From: Terriglobales bacterium
GTDB lineage: Bacteria; Acidobacteriota; Terriglobia; Terriglobales; Acidobacteriaceae
NCBI GenBank assembly: GCA_025462725.1
Contig: JAOAPE010000002.1
Coordinates: 1-64,000, forward strand
Reading direction: 5' to 3'
Length of the DNA: 64,000 nucleotides
The position numbers were made by a program, and so were the translations under genes. Of this stretch, positions 17,192 to 26,129 are shown in pieces (positions within the stretch are counted from its first letter, which is position 1; the number at the start of each line of letters is the position of its first letter). The notes beneath the pieces were generated by a model that searched no databases, was not told the origin of the DNA, and worked only from the letters and a program-made list of their open reading frames with translations.

Positions 17192-17845
17192 ATGATTTCG
17201 ACAATGCGAAGCAAAGTACGCCGAATCCCTGAAAGGGGAACTCAAGAGTGGCAGGTGGTTAGCGAAATCTTTGACGCTTGTTTTCTGGCGTCCGTTGGTT
17301 TTTGTGTTGATCAGCAGCCGTTCGTAATTCCAACCCTCTATGGCAGGAAGGGAGAAACACTTTACCTTCACGGCTCTGCCGCGAGCCGCATGCTTAAACA
17401 ACTTGCAACAGGTGTCCCGGCGTGCGTAACGGTGGCTCTTGTGGATGCCTTGGTATTAGCTCGATCGGCATTCAATCACAGCATGAATTACCGTTCCGCC
17501 GTTGCATTCGGGACAGCAAAAAAGATCATGGATGCTGATGAGAAGAACCGAGCCCTAGAGATCATCTCCGAGCACCTGCTCGCCGGCAGGTGGAAAGAGG
17601 TGCGTCCCCCAAGTGAAAAGGAGTTGAAGGCGACAACTGTTCTCAGTTTCGCGATAGAGGAGTGCTCGTCCAAGATTAGAAGTGGGCCAGTCTCCGATGA
17701 TGAGGCCGACTATGAACTTCCAGTCTGGGCTGGACTTCTGCCGCTGGAAATCAAATCGCTTCGCCCTATACCGGACAGCCGATTATCCGCAGGTGTAGAG
17801 GAAAGCAATTACCTGTTGGACTACGACCGAAGGTTCCAATGTTAA
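17192..17845 (+). CDS. Pyridoxamine 5'-phosphate oxidase family flavin-binding protein
   Basis: A 217-residue split-beta-barrel protein. 'EIFDACFLASVGFCVDQQPFVIPTLYGRKGETLYLHGSAASRMLKQL' is the FMN-binding start (the 'P.P..y...g..lYlHGs..s' pattern), then 'VALVDALVLARSAFNHSMNYRSAVAFGTAKKIMDADEKNRALEIISEHL', and 'ATTVLSFAIEECSSKIRSGP' near the end. This is the nitroimidazole-resistance/NimA-like branch of flavin-dependent reductases rather than PdxH. It overlaps the following DoxX-type gene by 7 bases, so the two are probably co-translated. The start could be a few codons later at a second ATG ('MRSKVRRIP'). Confidence 0.88.
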   Translation: MISTMRSKVRRIPERGTQEWQVVSEIFDACFLASVGFCVDQQPFVIPTLYGRKGETLYLHGSAASRMLKQLATGVPACVTVALVDALVLARSAFNHSMNYRSAVAFGTAKKIMDADEKNRALEIISEHLLAGRWKEVRPPSEKELKATTVLSFAIEECSSKIRSGPVSDDEADYELPVWAGLLPLEIKSLRPIPDSRLSAGVEESNYLLDYDRRFQC

Positions 17846-18612
17846 ATCGGAAACTCTTATCAAATCTCGGGATCCGTGTGTATGGAGTTGCTGCCACGGG
17901 GCTTGGCATTATCGGATTTATATGGGGGGACTTTGCGACCCTATGGCACCCGGTCCAACCCGGCGTTCCCCATCGCACTGAACTTGCGTACATTGCCGCT
18001 GCATGCCTGCTTGTAGGAGGAGTTGCCATTCAATGGCGCCCGATCAGACGTTCTGGCCTTTTGCTCTTATCGTTTCTCTATCTGATTTTTTCGTTGTTAT
18101 GGGTGCCTCGCGTGATTGGGTACCCACAAATTTTTGGTACCTGGGCTGGATTCGCGGAACAATTCTCCCTTGTGGCTGCAGCTATCATCGCCTACGCACA
18201 ATTGCTCCCGCGCAACAGCGCGTGGTCATTTCGAACAGCTCAAATGGGTCGAGTGTTGTTTGGAATTTGTTTTGTGACGCTCGGCCTCTCCCATTTCTTT
18301 GCGCTTTCTGTCACCGCCGATCTGGTTCCCAAGTGGATCCCGCCAGGACAGCGGTTCTGGGCGATATTGACCGGCATCGCTCATGTGCTCGCGGGTATGT
18401 CAATGATCTCAGGGATTCAGGCGCTTCTCGCCTCGCGGTTACTCACCACGATGCTTATCGGATTCGGAGCTCTTGTGTGGGCGCCTAGGGCTTTCGCTTA
18501 CCCTCACGGACACATTGCTTGGGCAGGTAACGCTATCAACCTCGCCATAATTGGTGCCGCATGGATTTTCGCCGACTCGATCAACGAATCACGATTACTC
18601 GACCAAGAATAG
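17839..18612 (+). CDS. DoxX-like integral membrane protein
   Basis: A 257-residue protein with about seven to eight hydrophobic helices. It has a DoxX-like second half: 'GRVLFGICFVTLGLSHFFALSVTADLVPKWIPPGQRFWAILTGIAHVLAGMSMI', matching the 'R...G..f...G..H' and 'P' landmarks of DoxX/DUF417-type membrane proteins. DoxX proteins associate with respiratory or thiol-redox membrane complexes, but this subgroup is uncharacterised. It overlaps the flavin-binding gene before it and ends the operon. An imperfect inverted repeat spans its stop codon. Confidence 0.72.
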   Translation: MLNRKLLSNLGIRVYGVAATGLGIIGFIWGDFATLWHPVQPGVPHRTELAYIAAACLLVGGVAIQWRPIRRSGLLLLSFLYLIFSLLWVPRVIGYPQIFGTWAGFAEQFSLVAAAIIAYAQLLPRNSAWSFRTAQMGRVLFGICFVTLGLSHFFALSVTADLVPKWIPPGQRFWAILTGIAHVLAGMSMISGIQALLASRLLTTMLIGFGALVWAPRAFAYPHGHIAWAGNAINLAIIGAAWIFADSINESRLLDQE

Positions 18613-18653
18613 AAAGGAACTCCTTTTCGCTCTCATTAGGGATTCTTGTTCGA
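18599..18653. repeat. Imperfect inverted repeat at end of DoxX-type gene
   Basis: CAAGAAT (18604-18610) pairs with ATTCTTG (18642-18648), extended after one mismatch by TCGA/CGA pairs, around a 31-base loop. No T-run follows, so it is at best a weak terminator. Confidence 0.3.
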
Positions 18654-19075
18654 CAACACCGGGTTTGATGCGGGCGAGTAGCAGCTGAACCTCCACTCCT
18701 GACCTTCTTCATGATATTGGCCCCTCTTGCACTAGCGGGTGAGCGTACTCCCGGTAGATGTGACAAGCTGGGACAGCTGCATTGTTTGAATCGCCGGCAA
18801 ACATTCGATGAGTTAGTTCGTGCACCGGCATACCATTAGAGCAACTCACCCGATTCAGCGCGTAACACACGACGACATTTTCCATTTCCGAGTCGCGACT
18901 TTGTCAGCTTCAGCTTCCTTTCAACACCGTGATAACCTCCTGCCTTGACCTAGAACCTGCCGCTTACCAGAATGACGACGCTTGGCCCTGGCTTTCTTCA
19001 TTACAGTTTTAATTTGCCTACCATCTCGAGCATTGAGAAACACATGCGCGTTCATCGGGAGCAAATGCGTCATCT

Positions 19076-19345
19076 TTAGCCCGGCTGCTTGCGCCGCCAG
19101 AAACAACCCTGCCGCGACGCCTCGCTTGTGTTCGCGCTCTGGTATCGTTCGAAGTAGGGGGATTCGTCGAGCCGTCCGGCGAAACGATCCGCTACACGGA
19201 GGCGCGCGTCGGCGCTAATCAGATCGCGGAGACCGTCCCAGTCACGCCGATTGAATCGTTCCACATAAAGACGCAGCAGCGGCGATAACTCCTCGCACCA
19301 GACCGCAACCTCAATAACCACTTCAAGACAAATCAACATGGCCAT
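19076..19345 (-). pseudogene. Fragment of an ECF sigma factor C-terminal (SnoaL-like) domain
   Basis: The readable part is 'LLRLYVERFNRRDWDGLRDLISADARLRVADRFAGRLDESPYFERY'. That matches the C-terminal SnoaL-like domain of SigJ/ECF41-type sigma factors and related proteins ('..Yv.rFNarDWd.lr.ll.dDarl.v'). The frame then degenerates after 'ERYQSAN'. No sigma region 2 or 4 is found upstream or downstream, so this is a truncated relic within an 880-base stretch (18613-19493) in which I see no other gene. A 15-bp string shared with copy B of the MocR operator lies at its 5' end. Confidence 0.5.
19316..19340 (+). promoter_or_regulatory. Half-conserved MocR operator-like repeat, copy E
   Basis: CTCAATAACCACTTC is identical to the left part of copy B (including six flanking bases), but the right block is degenerate (TCAACATGGCC). 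It overlaps the start of the sigma-factor relic. Treated as an eroded copy. Confidence 0.3.
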
Positions 19346-19514
19346 TATGGTTTTGCGATCCCAATCAACATGGATGGTGGCACTAGCATTTCTCGCAATA
19401 GTGGCTATTGGCGCGCACCATTCCCGAGGAGATGATGGTCTAAATCGATGTAAGTAACAATCAATCGAAGCAGCTCGCCTCGATGGTTAAATCTTGAGAA
19501 GAGAGGAAAGTGAA

Positions 19515-19868
19515 TTGTCAGTTGCCGAGTTGCGAGCGCTGAACGAGCGTTACATTGAAGCATTCATCAATTCGGATGTGGAATGGTATCGAGACATCCT
19601 GAGCGATGATTTCGTCTGCATCGAATCGGATGGGACGGTTCTCAATTCGGCACAGTTTCTAGAACAAGCTGGCCGTCAACCAGATGTTAAAAGCTACAAG
19701 CTCCAAGAGACGAACGTACGTCTGTACGGCGACATCGCATTGGTTCAGGCGACTGGCGCATTCATTAAGAAAGATGGCTCTGCGGGACTCAGTCGCTACA
19801 CGGATGTTTATCTACATAATGTTGGCCAGTGGAAAGTAATCTCCGCGCAAATCACTCGCACCGATTAG
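19515..19868 (+). CDS. SnoaL/DUF4440-like (NTF2 fold) protein
   Basis: A small cone-shaped NTF2-fold protein of about 117 residues: 'LRALNERYIEAFINSDVEWYRDILSDDFVCIESDGTVLNSAQFLEQAG' followed by 'RLYGDIALVQATGAFIKKDGSAGLSRYTDVYLHNVGQWKVISAQITR'. The pattern 'D..w.....dDf......G......e.l' and the final 'W.vis.Q.tr' is typical of DUF4440 proteins, cytosolic and of unknown substrate. I prefer the TTG at 19515, preceded by GAGAGG, over the TTG at 19494. It lies 49 bases before a LytTR response regulator on the same strand. Confidence 0.8.
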   Translation: MSVAELRALNERYIEAFINSDVEWYRDILSDDFVCIESDGTVLNSAQFLEQAGRQPDVKSYKLQETNVRLYGDIALVQATGAFIKKDGSAGLSRYTDVYLHNVGQWKVISAQITRTD

Positions 19869-19917
19869 CTTGAGTCTCGGTCCAAAGTATGAGAAATCGC
19901 ACAACAAAGGCTAAGTC

Positions 19918-20667
19918 ATGGGAATTAAGGCTCTAATCATTGATGATGAACCGCTTGCGCGTCAGCGCATTCATGCACTTCTTTCAAGTGATCCAGAGAT
20001 AGAAATCATAGGCGAGTGTGGTGATGGGAACACGGCTCTCGGCCTGATTCAGGAGAACGAACCTGACCTACTCTTCTTGGACGTTCAAATGCCTAATATT
20101 GACGGCTTTGATGTTCTTGCTTCAATAAAATCAAAGATACCAGCGATTATCTTCGTAACGGCCTTTGACATGCACGCTGTAAGAGCGTTTGAATCCGCAG
20201 CGATTGATTTCGTACTCAAGCCTTTTAGTCGAACCCGGTTCTTTGGCGCGATTGCTCGGGCTAAGAACCACCTCACAACCAAGTCACAGCGTCTATCGAA
20301 TGAGGGCGGGACGGGAACAGAAGGCCGTGTGGTCTTTCGTAGTAACGGCAAAATCATGGTTTTTGGGATCGACAATATTGAATGGATTGAAGCTCGCGCT
20401 AACTACGTGCGCGTGCAAACACTAGGGGCCCAGTACGAAGTACGAGAATCAATCAGCTCTTTTGAAAAAAAATTGCTGCACCCCAAGTTCATTCGCGTTC
20501 ATCGTTCGTTCATTGTCAATCTGGATCGGGTCAGCATGTTAGAACCTTGTAACGGCTCCGAGTACATCGTGACTTTGATCTCTGGCAAAAAGGTTCCTCT
20601 TGGTAGAACCTATCGCAGCACAATGCGGAGAGCTTTGGGTCTCGACAAGTACGATCCTATGCACTAG
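19918..20667 (+). CDS. LytTR family response regulator
   Basis: A 249-residue regulator. Receiver domain: 'KALIIDDEPLARQRI' (acidic pair DD), 'PDLLFLDVQMPNIDGFDVL' (phosphoacceptor Asp), 'AIIFVTAFDMHAVRAFESAAIDFVLKPFSRTRF' (Thr and Lys switch residues). LytTR DNA-binding domain from about residue 140: 'GIDNIEWIEARANYVRVQTLGAQYEVRESISSFEKKL', 'FIRVHRSFIVNLDRV'. No histidine kinase is adjacent; the LytS-type kinase at 26126 is the nearest candidate partner. Its last 11 bases overlap the end of an opposing LytTR gene. Confidence 0.93.
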   Translation: MGIKALIIDDEPLARQRIHALLSSDPEIEIIGECGDGNTALGLIQENEPDLLFLDVQMPNIDGFDVLASIKSKIPAIIFVTAFDMHAVRAFESAAIDFVLKPFSRTRFFGAIARAKNHLTTKSQRLSNEGGTGTEGRVVFRSNGKIMVFGIDNIEWIEARANYVRVQTLGAQYEVRESISSFEKKLLHPKFIRVHRSFIVNLDRVSMLEPCNGSEYIVTLISGKKVPLGRTYRSTMRRALGLDKYDPMH

Positions 20668-21442
20668 CTTTCCAAAACGTCTCAATCATCTTCCTAAGGG
20701 CGTGCAGATATCGGGGAGCAACTCGAACCTGCGGACCGTCTTTGAGATGCACAACCGTGTTTCCGCGCGTCATTCGAAGTTCCATGACGTTGTTGAGATT
20801 GATTGCTGCGCGACCGCTTACGCGAATCAGGAACTTACGCTGCGGAAAATGAACCAGGCTTTCCAACGGATACGACGTCTTGAACGATTCCAGCCGAGTG
20901 TGTACCAAAGTTCCCTTATCCTCTTTTTCAAGCCAGATGAGATCTTCTGAGTTTAGGACAACGAGACGACGCCCAGCTTTGAACGCGATTTTTCGGTGCC
21001 TGCGATGCGGCGACCGTTTCGCTACAATTTTTATTGTCTTGTGTACCTGCCTGTTTGACGAGATCCCCAGTTTCATGCGTTTTTGGGTCTCTGAGACTAC
21101 TTCAGCTAACGAATACATTTTGGTTTTCGGGCCTTCATAGACAAAAAAATCTTGAGCCCCCTCAACGCGGAATAGAAAAATGAGGCAATTCGTTTTCTCC
21201 GAGATTCTTACTTTCGACTTCTTGATTAGGGCCTCATTTAATAAGATCAACTGAGGCTGGTAGTGATTAATTGCGGTCCGGGCTTCCTCGAGCGTCAGGC
21301 AATCCACCACTGTTTCGACACAATCCATTTGAGAGAGAGCGGTTCTTAGAGACTCGATCACGAGTTCATTAGTGTGAGCTATCAAGACTCTGATATGTAC
21401 GAAATTGGATAAAGGCGCGCACATCTCGAGAAAAAATAACAT
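20657..21442 (-). CDS. LytTR-domain protein with degenerate receiver
   Basis: A 261-residue protein. The N-terminal 130 residues look like an atypical receiver: 'HIRVLIAHTNELVIESLRTALSQMDCVETVVDCLTLEEARTAINHYQPQLILLNEAL'. The acidic pair of the active site is replaced by His-Thr and the phosphoacceptor Asp by Asn ('LLNEALIKK'). A clear LytTR domain follows: 'AGRRLVVLNSEDLIWLEKEDKGTLVHTRLESFKTSYPLESLVHF' and 'KFLIRVSGRAAINLNNVMELRMTRGNTVVHLKDGPQVRVAPRYLHALRKM'. It probably acts without phosphorylation. It runs tail-to-tail into the LytTR response regulator at 19918 with an 11-base overlap. Confidence 0.8.
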   Translation of the reverse strand: MLFFLEMCAPLSNFVHIRVLIAHTNELVIESLRTALSQMDCVETVVDCLTLEEARTAINHYQPQLILLNEALIKKSKVRISEKTNCLIFLFRVEGAQDFFVYEGPKTKMYSLAEVVSETQKRMKLGISSNRQVHKTIKIVAKRSPHRRHRKIAFKAGRRLVVLNSEDLIWLEKEDKGTLVHTRLESFKTSYPLESLVHFPQRKFLIRVSGRAAINLNNVMELRMTRGNTVVHLKDGPQVRVAPRYLHALRKMIETFWKASA

Positions 21443-21568
21443 CTAGCGGCAAGGAAAATGCAGGGGGTGGGATAGGTTGTTACGAAAACAAAACGAGCGC
21501 CCGCATTTTCCAAACGGATGCAGGACTTGTTTGTAAGACGATGTACTTTTCTGAATAGGACCCTGAAG

Positions 21569-22531
21569 CTAGTAATTTTTTTGCAAGTCCATTCCGGAGT
21601 ACATCTGCGCAACCTGTTCGGCGTAGCCGTTAAACATCAAAGTCTTTCGGCGACGGAATTCACCAATGCGACGTTCTGATGACTGTGCCCAGCGCGGATG
21701 ATCCACATTAGGATTCACGTTGGAATAAAAGCCGTATTCCTTAGGAGCGAAAGTGTTCCATGCCGTTGGCGGCTGCTTTTCCACGAAACTGATTTTGACG
21801 ATTGACTTGATTCCTTTGAATCCATATTTCCATGGAACGACTAAACGGATGGGAGCGCCATCTTGATTCGGAAGCCTTTCACCATGCAATCCGACGGCAA
21901 GGATTGTAAGTGGGTTCATAGCTTCGTCCAGCCGCAGACCCTCTGTGTAGGGCCAGCTGAGCCCCCTCACACGCTGTCCTGGCATCTGCCTGGGATCAAG
22001 CAGCGTCTCGAAGGCGACAAAGTTTGCTTTCGGTTTGGGTTCAACTGCCTTGATTACCGCATTCAGCGGAATGCCGATCCATGGGATGACCATAGACCAA
22101 CCTTCGACGCAGCGCATCCGGTAAATACGTTCTTCGAGTGGACTCAGCTTCATGAGGCTGGCAATGTCCAGCTTTTGTGGATGCTTCACATTGCCCCCGA
22201 TGGAAACGGTCCACGGGCTAGTTTGGAAATCTTTTGCCTTCGCCGCCGGCTCATCTTTTTTGGTGCCGAATTCGTAAAAATTGTTATAGCTGGTAACGTC
22301 CTTGAACGGGGTGATCTCCTCATCCATCGTGCTCAGGTCGCTTTTATTGAACTGAAGCTTGTTTCCCCCGAATGCTGTTAATTCAGGACTGAGCATCTCC
22401 GGAACGAGTTTCGCAGCGGCAAGGCCGATGCCTGCCACTCCGGCAGTGGCAATGAAGTCACGCCGGTTGAGGTATACATTCTTCGGAGTGATTTCGGAAT
22501 ACTTAATGTCTGCCGATTTCTTGATGAGCAT
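21569..22531 (-). CDS. msrP: Protein-methionine-sulfoxide reductase catalytic subunit MsrP
   Basis: A 320-residue periplasmic molybdoenzyme (YedY/MsrP type). '[22 protein letters not shown]' is a twin-arginine-like signal. The molybdopterin domain shows '[27 protein letters not shown]' with the Mo-ligand Cys in 'RCVEGWSM', then '[55 protein letters not shown]'. MsrP repairs oxidised Met in envelope proteins using electrons from the haem protein MsrQ, which I do not find next to it. A separate exported MsrA lies at 32025. Length and motifs are those of an intact enzyme. Confidence 0.93.
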   Translation of the reverse strand: MLIKKSADIKYSEITPKNVYLNRRDFIATAGVAGIGLAAAKLVPEMLSPELTAFGGNKLQFNKSDLSTMDEEITPFKDVTSYNNFYEFGTKKDEPAAKAKDFQTSPWTVSIGGNVKHPQKLDIASLMKLSPLEERIYRMRCVEGWSMVIPWIGIPLNAVIKAVEPKPKANFVAFETLLDPRQMPGQRVRGLSWPYTEGLRLDEAMNPLTILAVGLHGERLPNQDGAPIRLVVPWKYGFKGIKSIVKISFVEKQPPTAWNTFAPKEYGFYSNVNPNVDHPRWAQSSERRIGEFRRRKTLMFNGYAEQVAQMYSGMDLQKNY

Positions 22532-22564
22532 TGGATCAACTTTGATATTTTCTCTTCAGATCGC

Positions 22565-23629
22565 TTATTTATTGATGTCTTGCTTTGCTTCTAGTTGCCG
22601 AACGAGGCCGTCAAGATAGCTTTTCTGAGTTTCTGGGGACGCGAGAAGCGCAATTTTCATCTCCTTTGCTGCTTCTTCAAACTTTCCTTGCGCACTGTAC
22701 ATTCGAGCCATGCCCGTGTGTACGAACCATTGGTCGGGGTGTTTCAATGCATTTTCTTTGAAAATGGAGAAAGCTTCTTCATTTCGGTTCTCGCTCATAA
22801 GCTGGCGGGCATAGGAATGGATTTGAAGCGGCGCAGCGAGACTGAGTGCCTTCTTCTGCGCTGCGGCCGCTTCGTCTTTGCGGTTCAGGCCTGTCAGTAC
22901 TCTCGCTTTCGTGATCTCATTCTCATAGCGGTCTTCATTTTCGATTGATGTATCGGCATATTTCAACGCTTGATCGAGCGCAAGTTTCTCAGTGAGCAAA
23001 TAATTGGCGGCATCATTCCAGCTCATCCATGTAGTTAGCGACAAATTACGAAGCTGCTTCTTCAAGCTGGCCTGCACGACATCATGTACATCGACTTGCA
23101 CTTTGAATTGCACGGCGAGTTTTTCCCAATACAGTTCCACATTCGCTGAATCTGGTTGCAAATGGTCGAAGTCATAAGTCAACGCGTCATGCATTTCTGC
23201 AGCTCGGGGTTTCACGGCAATGCGGAGTGCATCTTCTGCAGGATCGTAAGTGAAAGATCCCCAAGAGGTTGAGTTCTTGGAGAAAATGATTGTCCACTCG
23301 TCGACGTTGGGAATTATGTGCAAACCGTAAGTTCCTTGGCCCAGTTGTTTACCTTCAATCAAAACTGGATCGCTAAATGTGACAGTTGTATTGTCGTTGG
23401 CGCCCGCCCGCCATACCTTTCCATACGGCACTAACCCATTCCAGATCTTGCGATCTTTCACCTGCGGCCGGTGATACTTGATCGTAATATCCGTGATCCC
23501 GATTCGCTGTGAGATTGCCGCTCGCTGACTCGGCGTGGGGAGATCCAGCACCAATGATTGCGCCGAACTCACTGTTGAGGCTGTGTTCAGCAGTAGGAAT
23601 ATGAGGCTTCGTAAAATCGCTTGTCGCAA
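22565..23629 (-). CDS. Secreted DUF2911 protein with C-terminal TPR-like repeats
   Basis: A 354-residue protein with signal peptide 'ILRSLIFLLLNTASTVSSAQS'. DUF2911 covers the first half: 'QRIGITDITIKYHRPQVKDRKIWNGLVPYGKVWRAGANDNTTVTFSDPVLIEGKQLGQGTYGLHIIPN' and 'WTIIFSKNSTSWGSFTYDPAEDALRI'. The second half has tetratricopeptide-like helices: 'AAAAQKKALSLAAPLQIHSYARQLMSENRNEEAFSIFKENALKHPDQWFVHTGMARMYSAQGKFEEAAKEMKIAL'. DUF2911 proteins are exported and common in Bacteroidota and Acidobacteriota; their role is unknown. Co-oriented with msrP (33-base gap), so both may be one envelope-stress transcript. Confidence 0.88.
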   Translation of the reverse strand: MRQAILRSLIFLLLNTASTVSSAQSLVLDLPTPSQRAAISQRIGITDITIKYHRPQVKDRKIWNGLVPYGKVWRAGANDNTTVTFSDPVLIEGKQLGQGTYGLHIIPNVDEWTIIFSKNSTSWGSFTYDPAEDALRIAVKPRAAEMHDALTYDFDHLQPDSANVELYWEKLAVQFKVQVDVHDVVQASLKKQLRNLSLTTWMSWNDAANYLLTEKLALDQALKYADTSIENEDRYENEITKARVLTGLNRKDEAAAAQKKALSLAAPLQIHSYARQLMSENRNEEAFSIFKENALKHPDQWFVHTGMARMYSAQGKFEEAAKEMKIALLASPETQKSYLDGLVRQLEAKQDINK

Positions 23630-23860
23630 GGGAAAGACTCCTTTGTTACTTCGCTCTTGTTGGATTCACCACCGGTTCGGCATCCGTACTTTCGACTCAG
23701 CGACTGTCGCGAGGCGCTTGCGCTGCTTTTTTATCGCTTCAAGTTCATCGCATTGTCTAAAGAGTCGAATCAGACTTATACACATCCAATGTTTAAGTTA
23801 GGTATTCGATTGGAAAGCGACAAGTGCCAATCCACCGTATTACGATAAGACCACTATTCC

Positions 23861-25339
23861 ATGAGCTCATTGTCCCAGCCTTTTTGTCCCCCTGTTACCC
23901 TGGCCCCCGCATCAGTCGCACCTATGTACCAGCAGGTTTACGGATGGTTCCGAGCCGCCATCCTCAATCGAGACCTTCGTCCAGGTCAGAGGCTGCCTTC
24001 CACTAGGGCACTAGCTGGTGAACTGCGCATTTCCAGAATCACCGTACTCAATGCCTTTGAACAACTACAAGCAGAGGGATATCTGGAAACTGCGTTAGGC
24101 TCTGGAACATTTGTCTCCAAGTCGATTCCCGATGAAATGTTGAGCCCCTATTCCGGTAGAGCGGAGAAACTCACCGTCAAAAAATCTCGTTCGAGGTCTT
24201 CCGAGGTTGATGGGCGCAGTAGGAACCACAAGCCACCGTGGAACACGATCTTGGGTGCATTCCGTGTTAGCCATCCTTCGGTAGAGGACTTTCCGGTGAA
24301 TGTTTGGACCAGATTACTTACGAAACACTCCCGGAGCTCTTCACGGCAATTGATGGGATACGGTGACGCAATGGGTTACCACCCGTTTCGGAAAGCGATC
24401 ACCGAATATTTAAGAACTACCCGCGGTGTTCGATGTGATCTGTCCCAGGTGATGGTTGTCAACGGCTCGCAACAAGCGTTGACCATAGCGGCACAAGCTT
24501 TGTTGAGCCACACCAAAGACATCTGGTTGGAGGAGCCTGGATATCCAGGAGCACGCCGGGCATTTGGTGTTGCCAAGATGAATCTGATCCCAGTTCCAGT
24601 GGACCGTCAAGGGCTAGATGTGGAGAAAGGCATTCGCCTTTGCAGCAAAGCTAAAGCTGCATATATCACGCCATCTCACCAGTATCCGCTCGGAATGGCT
24701 ATGACTGCTAGGCGTCGAATGATGCTCCTGGACTGGGCATCGCGAAAAGGGAGTTGGATCATTGAAGACGATTATGACAGTGAGTACCGGTTTGGCTCTC
24801 GTCCACTCGCCTCACTGCAGGGAATGGACACCAATGGAAGGGTCATATATATCGGGACGTTTAGCAAAGTGCTTTTTCCAGCTATACGCCTCGGATATAT
24901 GGTGATTCCACATGACCTGATTTCTACATTTGTTGAAGTGCGGGATGCTGTTGATATTTTCTCGTCCACACTTTATCAGTCTGTACTTACAGAGTTCATC
25001 AATGAGGGCTACTTTTTGCGGCACATTCGAAATATGCGGATCTTGTATCTGAAAAGACGAAGGTGCCTCGAAGAGGCTTTAAGGAAAGAACTGGGATCCA
25101 ATTGCGAGATAGAAGGGGACGATGCAGGAATGCATCTTGTTCTGATGCTGCCCAAGGAGAAGAACGATGTTGTCGTTGCGAGAAGGGCCGCGGAGTTAGG
25201 CATCTCCGCTACGCCGCTATCCGCCTGCTTCCTGGAATCCCCACCAAAAATGGGACTGATACTTGGTTACGGCGGGGCTGATGAGGCTCAAATAATCGCG
25301 GGGGTAAAAAAGCTTGGAATCGCGATTCGCTCAAGTTAA
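23861..25339 (+). CDS. MocR-type regulator (intact)
   Basis: A 492-residue protein: GntR winged helix 'APMYQQVYGWFRAAILNRDLRPGQRLPSTRALAGELRISRITVLNAFEQLQAEGYLETALGSGTFV' and a fold-type-I aminotransferase domain with 'NGSQQALTIAAQALL', 'TPSHQYPLGMAMTARRRMMLLDWA', 'IEDDYDSEYRFGSRPLASLQGMD' and the PLP-binding Lys in 'YIGTFSKVLFPAIRLGYMVIP'. It is divergent from the DUF2911/msrP genes. A GACCACT element lies about 20 bases before the ATG but the full 32-bp motif of the other MocR genes is not seen, so it may recognise a different site. It ends convergent with the LytTR regulator at 25363. Confidence 0.93.
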   Translation: MSSLSQPFCPPVTLAPASVAPMYQQVYGWFRAAILNRDLRPGQRLPSTRALAGELRISRITVLNAFEQLQAEGYLETALGSGTFVSKSIPDEMLSPYSGRAEKLTVKKSRSRSSEVDGRSRNHKPPWNTILGAFRVSHPSVEDFPVNVWTRLLTKHSRSSSRQLMGYGDAMGYHPFRKAITEYLRTTRGVRCDLSQVMVVNGSQQALTIAAQALLSHTKDIWLEEPGYPGARRAFGVAKMNLIPVPVDRQGLDVEKGIRLCSKAKAAYITPSHQYPLGMAMTARRRMMLLDWASRKGSWIIEDDYDSEYRFGSRPLASLQGMDTNGRVIYIGTFSKVLFPAIRLGYMVIPHDLISTFVEVRDAVDIFSSTLYQSVLTEFINEGYFLRHIRNMRILYLKRRRCLEEALRKELGSNCEIEGDDAGMHLVLMLPKEKNDVVVARRAAELGISATPLSACFLESPPKMGLILGYGGADEAQIIAGVKKLGIAIRSS

Positions 25340-25362
25340 AGAGCAGATTCGCGATGCCGACT

Positions 25363-26129
25363 TTAAATAGCTCTATCAAGAAAAAGCTGAATCGCAGACT
25401 TGTATTTTCTCGATACAACAAGATCGGTTCCATCGCACAGACGTATGATGTACTCTCCCGCGATGCCGGGCTGCGCTTCTTGGATTGAGAACACATTAAC
25501 AATCGTCGAACGATGAATCCGCGAAAATCGCCGTGGGTCCAACTTCTTCTCGATTGCATGGAATTTTTCACGTACCAAATAAGAAGTACTTCCAAGATGG
25601 AGCCGGGCGTAATCGCGCTCGGCTTCTATCCATTGCACGTCCGCTGACTTCAGAAAAATATGCTTTCCGCCAGTCTTCACCACTAAACGCTCTGGATAGA
25701 CCCTTTGTCTTGTTACATCAGTGATGAGCTCTATAAGGCTGGCTCTAGTTCGATCTCGCTCTTCTCGATTTTGAATTAATTCCTTCGCTCTGGCCAAGGA
25801 TTGCGCAAAGCGAGCACGGTTAAAGGGTTTGAGCAGAAAGTCGAGTGCTCGGGCAGAGAATGCTTCAACTGCATATCGGTCAAATGCAGTCACGAAGACA
25901 GTCACCGGAATCGGTTCGCCTTCAAGTGCCTGTAAAACTTCAAACCCATCTAGTTCTGGCATTTGAACATCAAGGAAAGTAAATCAGGCGAGATATCGTT
26001 TATTGCAGCAATGGCCTCAGCGCCGTTGCTGCATTCATGGCACACTCTGACTTGTTCGTCTTGCTCCAACAGTGTTCGAATCCGCTTTCTAGCCAGTGCT
26101 TCATCATCAACGATCAAGACCTTGATCAC
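25363..26129 (-). pseudogene. LytTR response regulator with a frameshift
   Basis: The gene starts at GTG 26129, overlapping the stop of the sensor kinase (GTGA), and reads 'IKVLIVDDEALARKRIRTLLEQDEQVRVCHECSNGAEAIAAINDISPDLL'. Near 25980 one base appears to be missing: the frame then breaks, but restoring it gives 'SPDLLFLDVQMPELDGFEVLQALEGEPIPVTVFVTAFDRYAVEAFSARALDFLLKPFNRARF'. A normal LytTR domain follows ('SADVQWIEAERDYARLHLGSTSYLVREKFHAIEKKLDPRRFSRIHRSTIVNVFSI') and the frame ends at 25363. The lesion falls directly beside the phosphoacceptor Asp. It is either a real inactivation or a sequencing error; the rest of the gene is well conserved, which favours an error or a very recent loss. 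Confidence 0.85.

Noticed and set aside
16591-17214. Minus-strand frame of 207 codons
   Set aside because: Antisense to the second half of the EamA transporter; no family match and low-complexity composition.
23826-23860. Possible MocR operator before the third MocR gene
   Set aside because: CCACC and GACCACT are present but their spacing is about 19 rather than 24 bases and the TTGATRTGA block is missing, so it is not counted as a copy.
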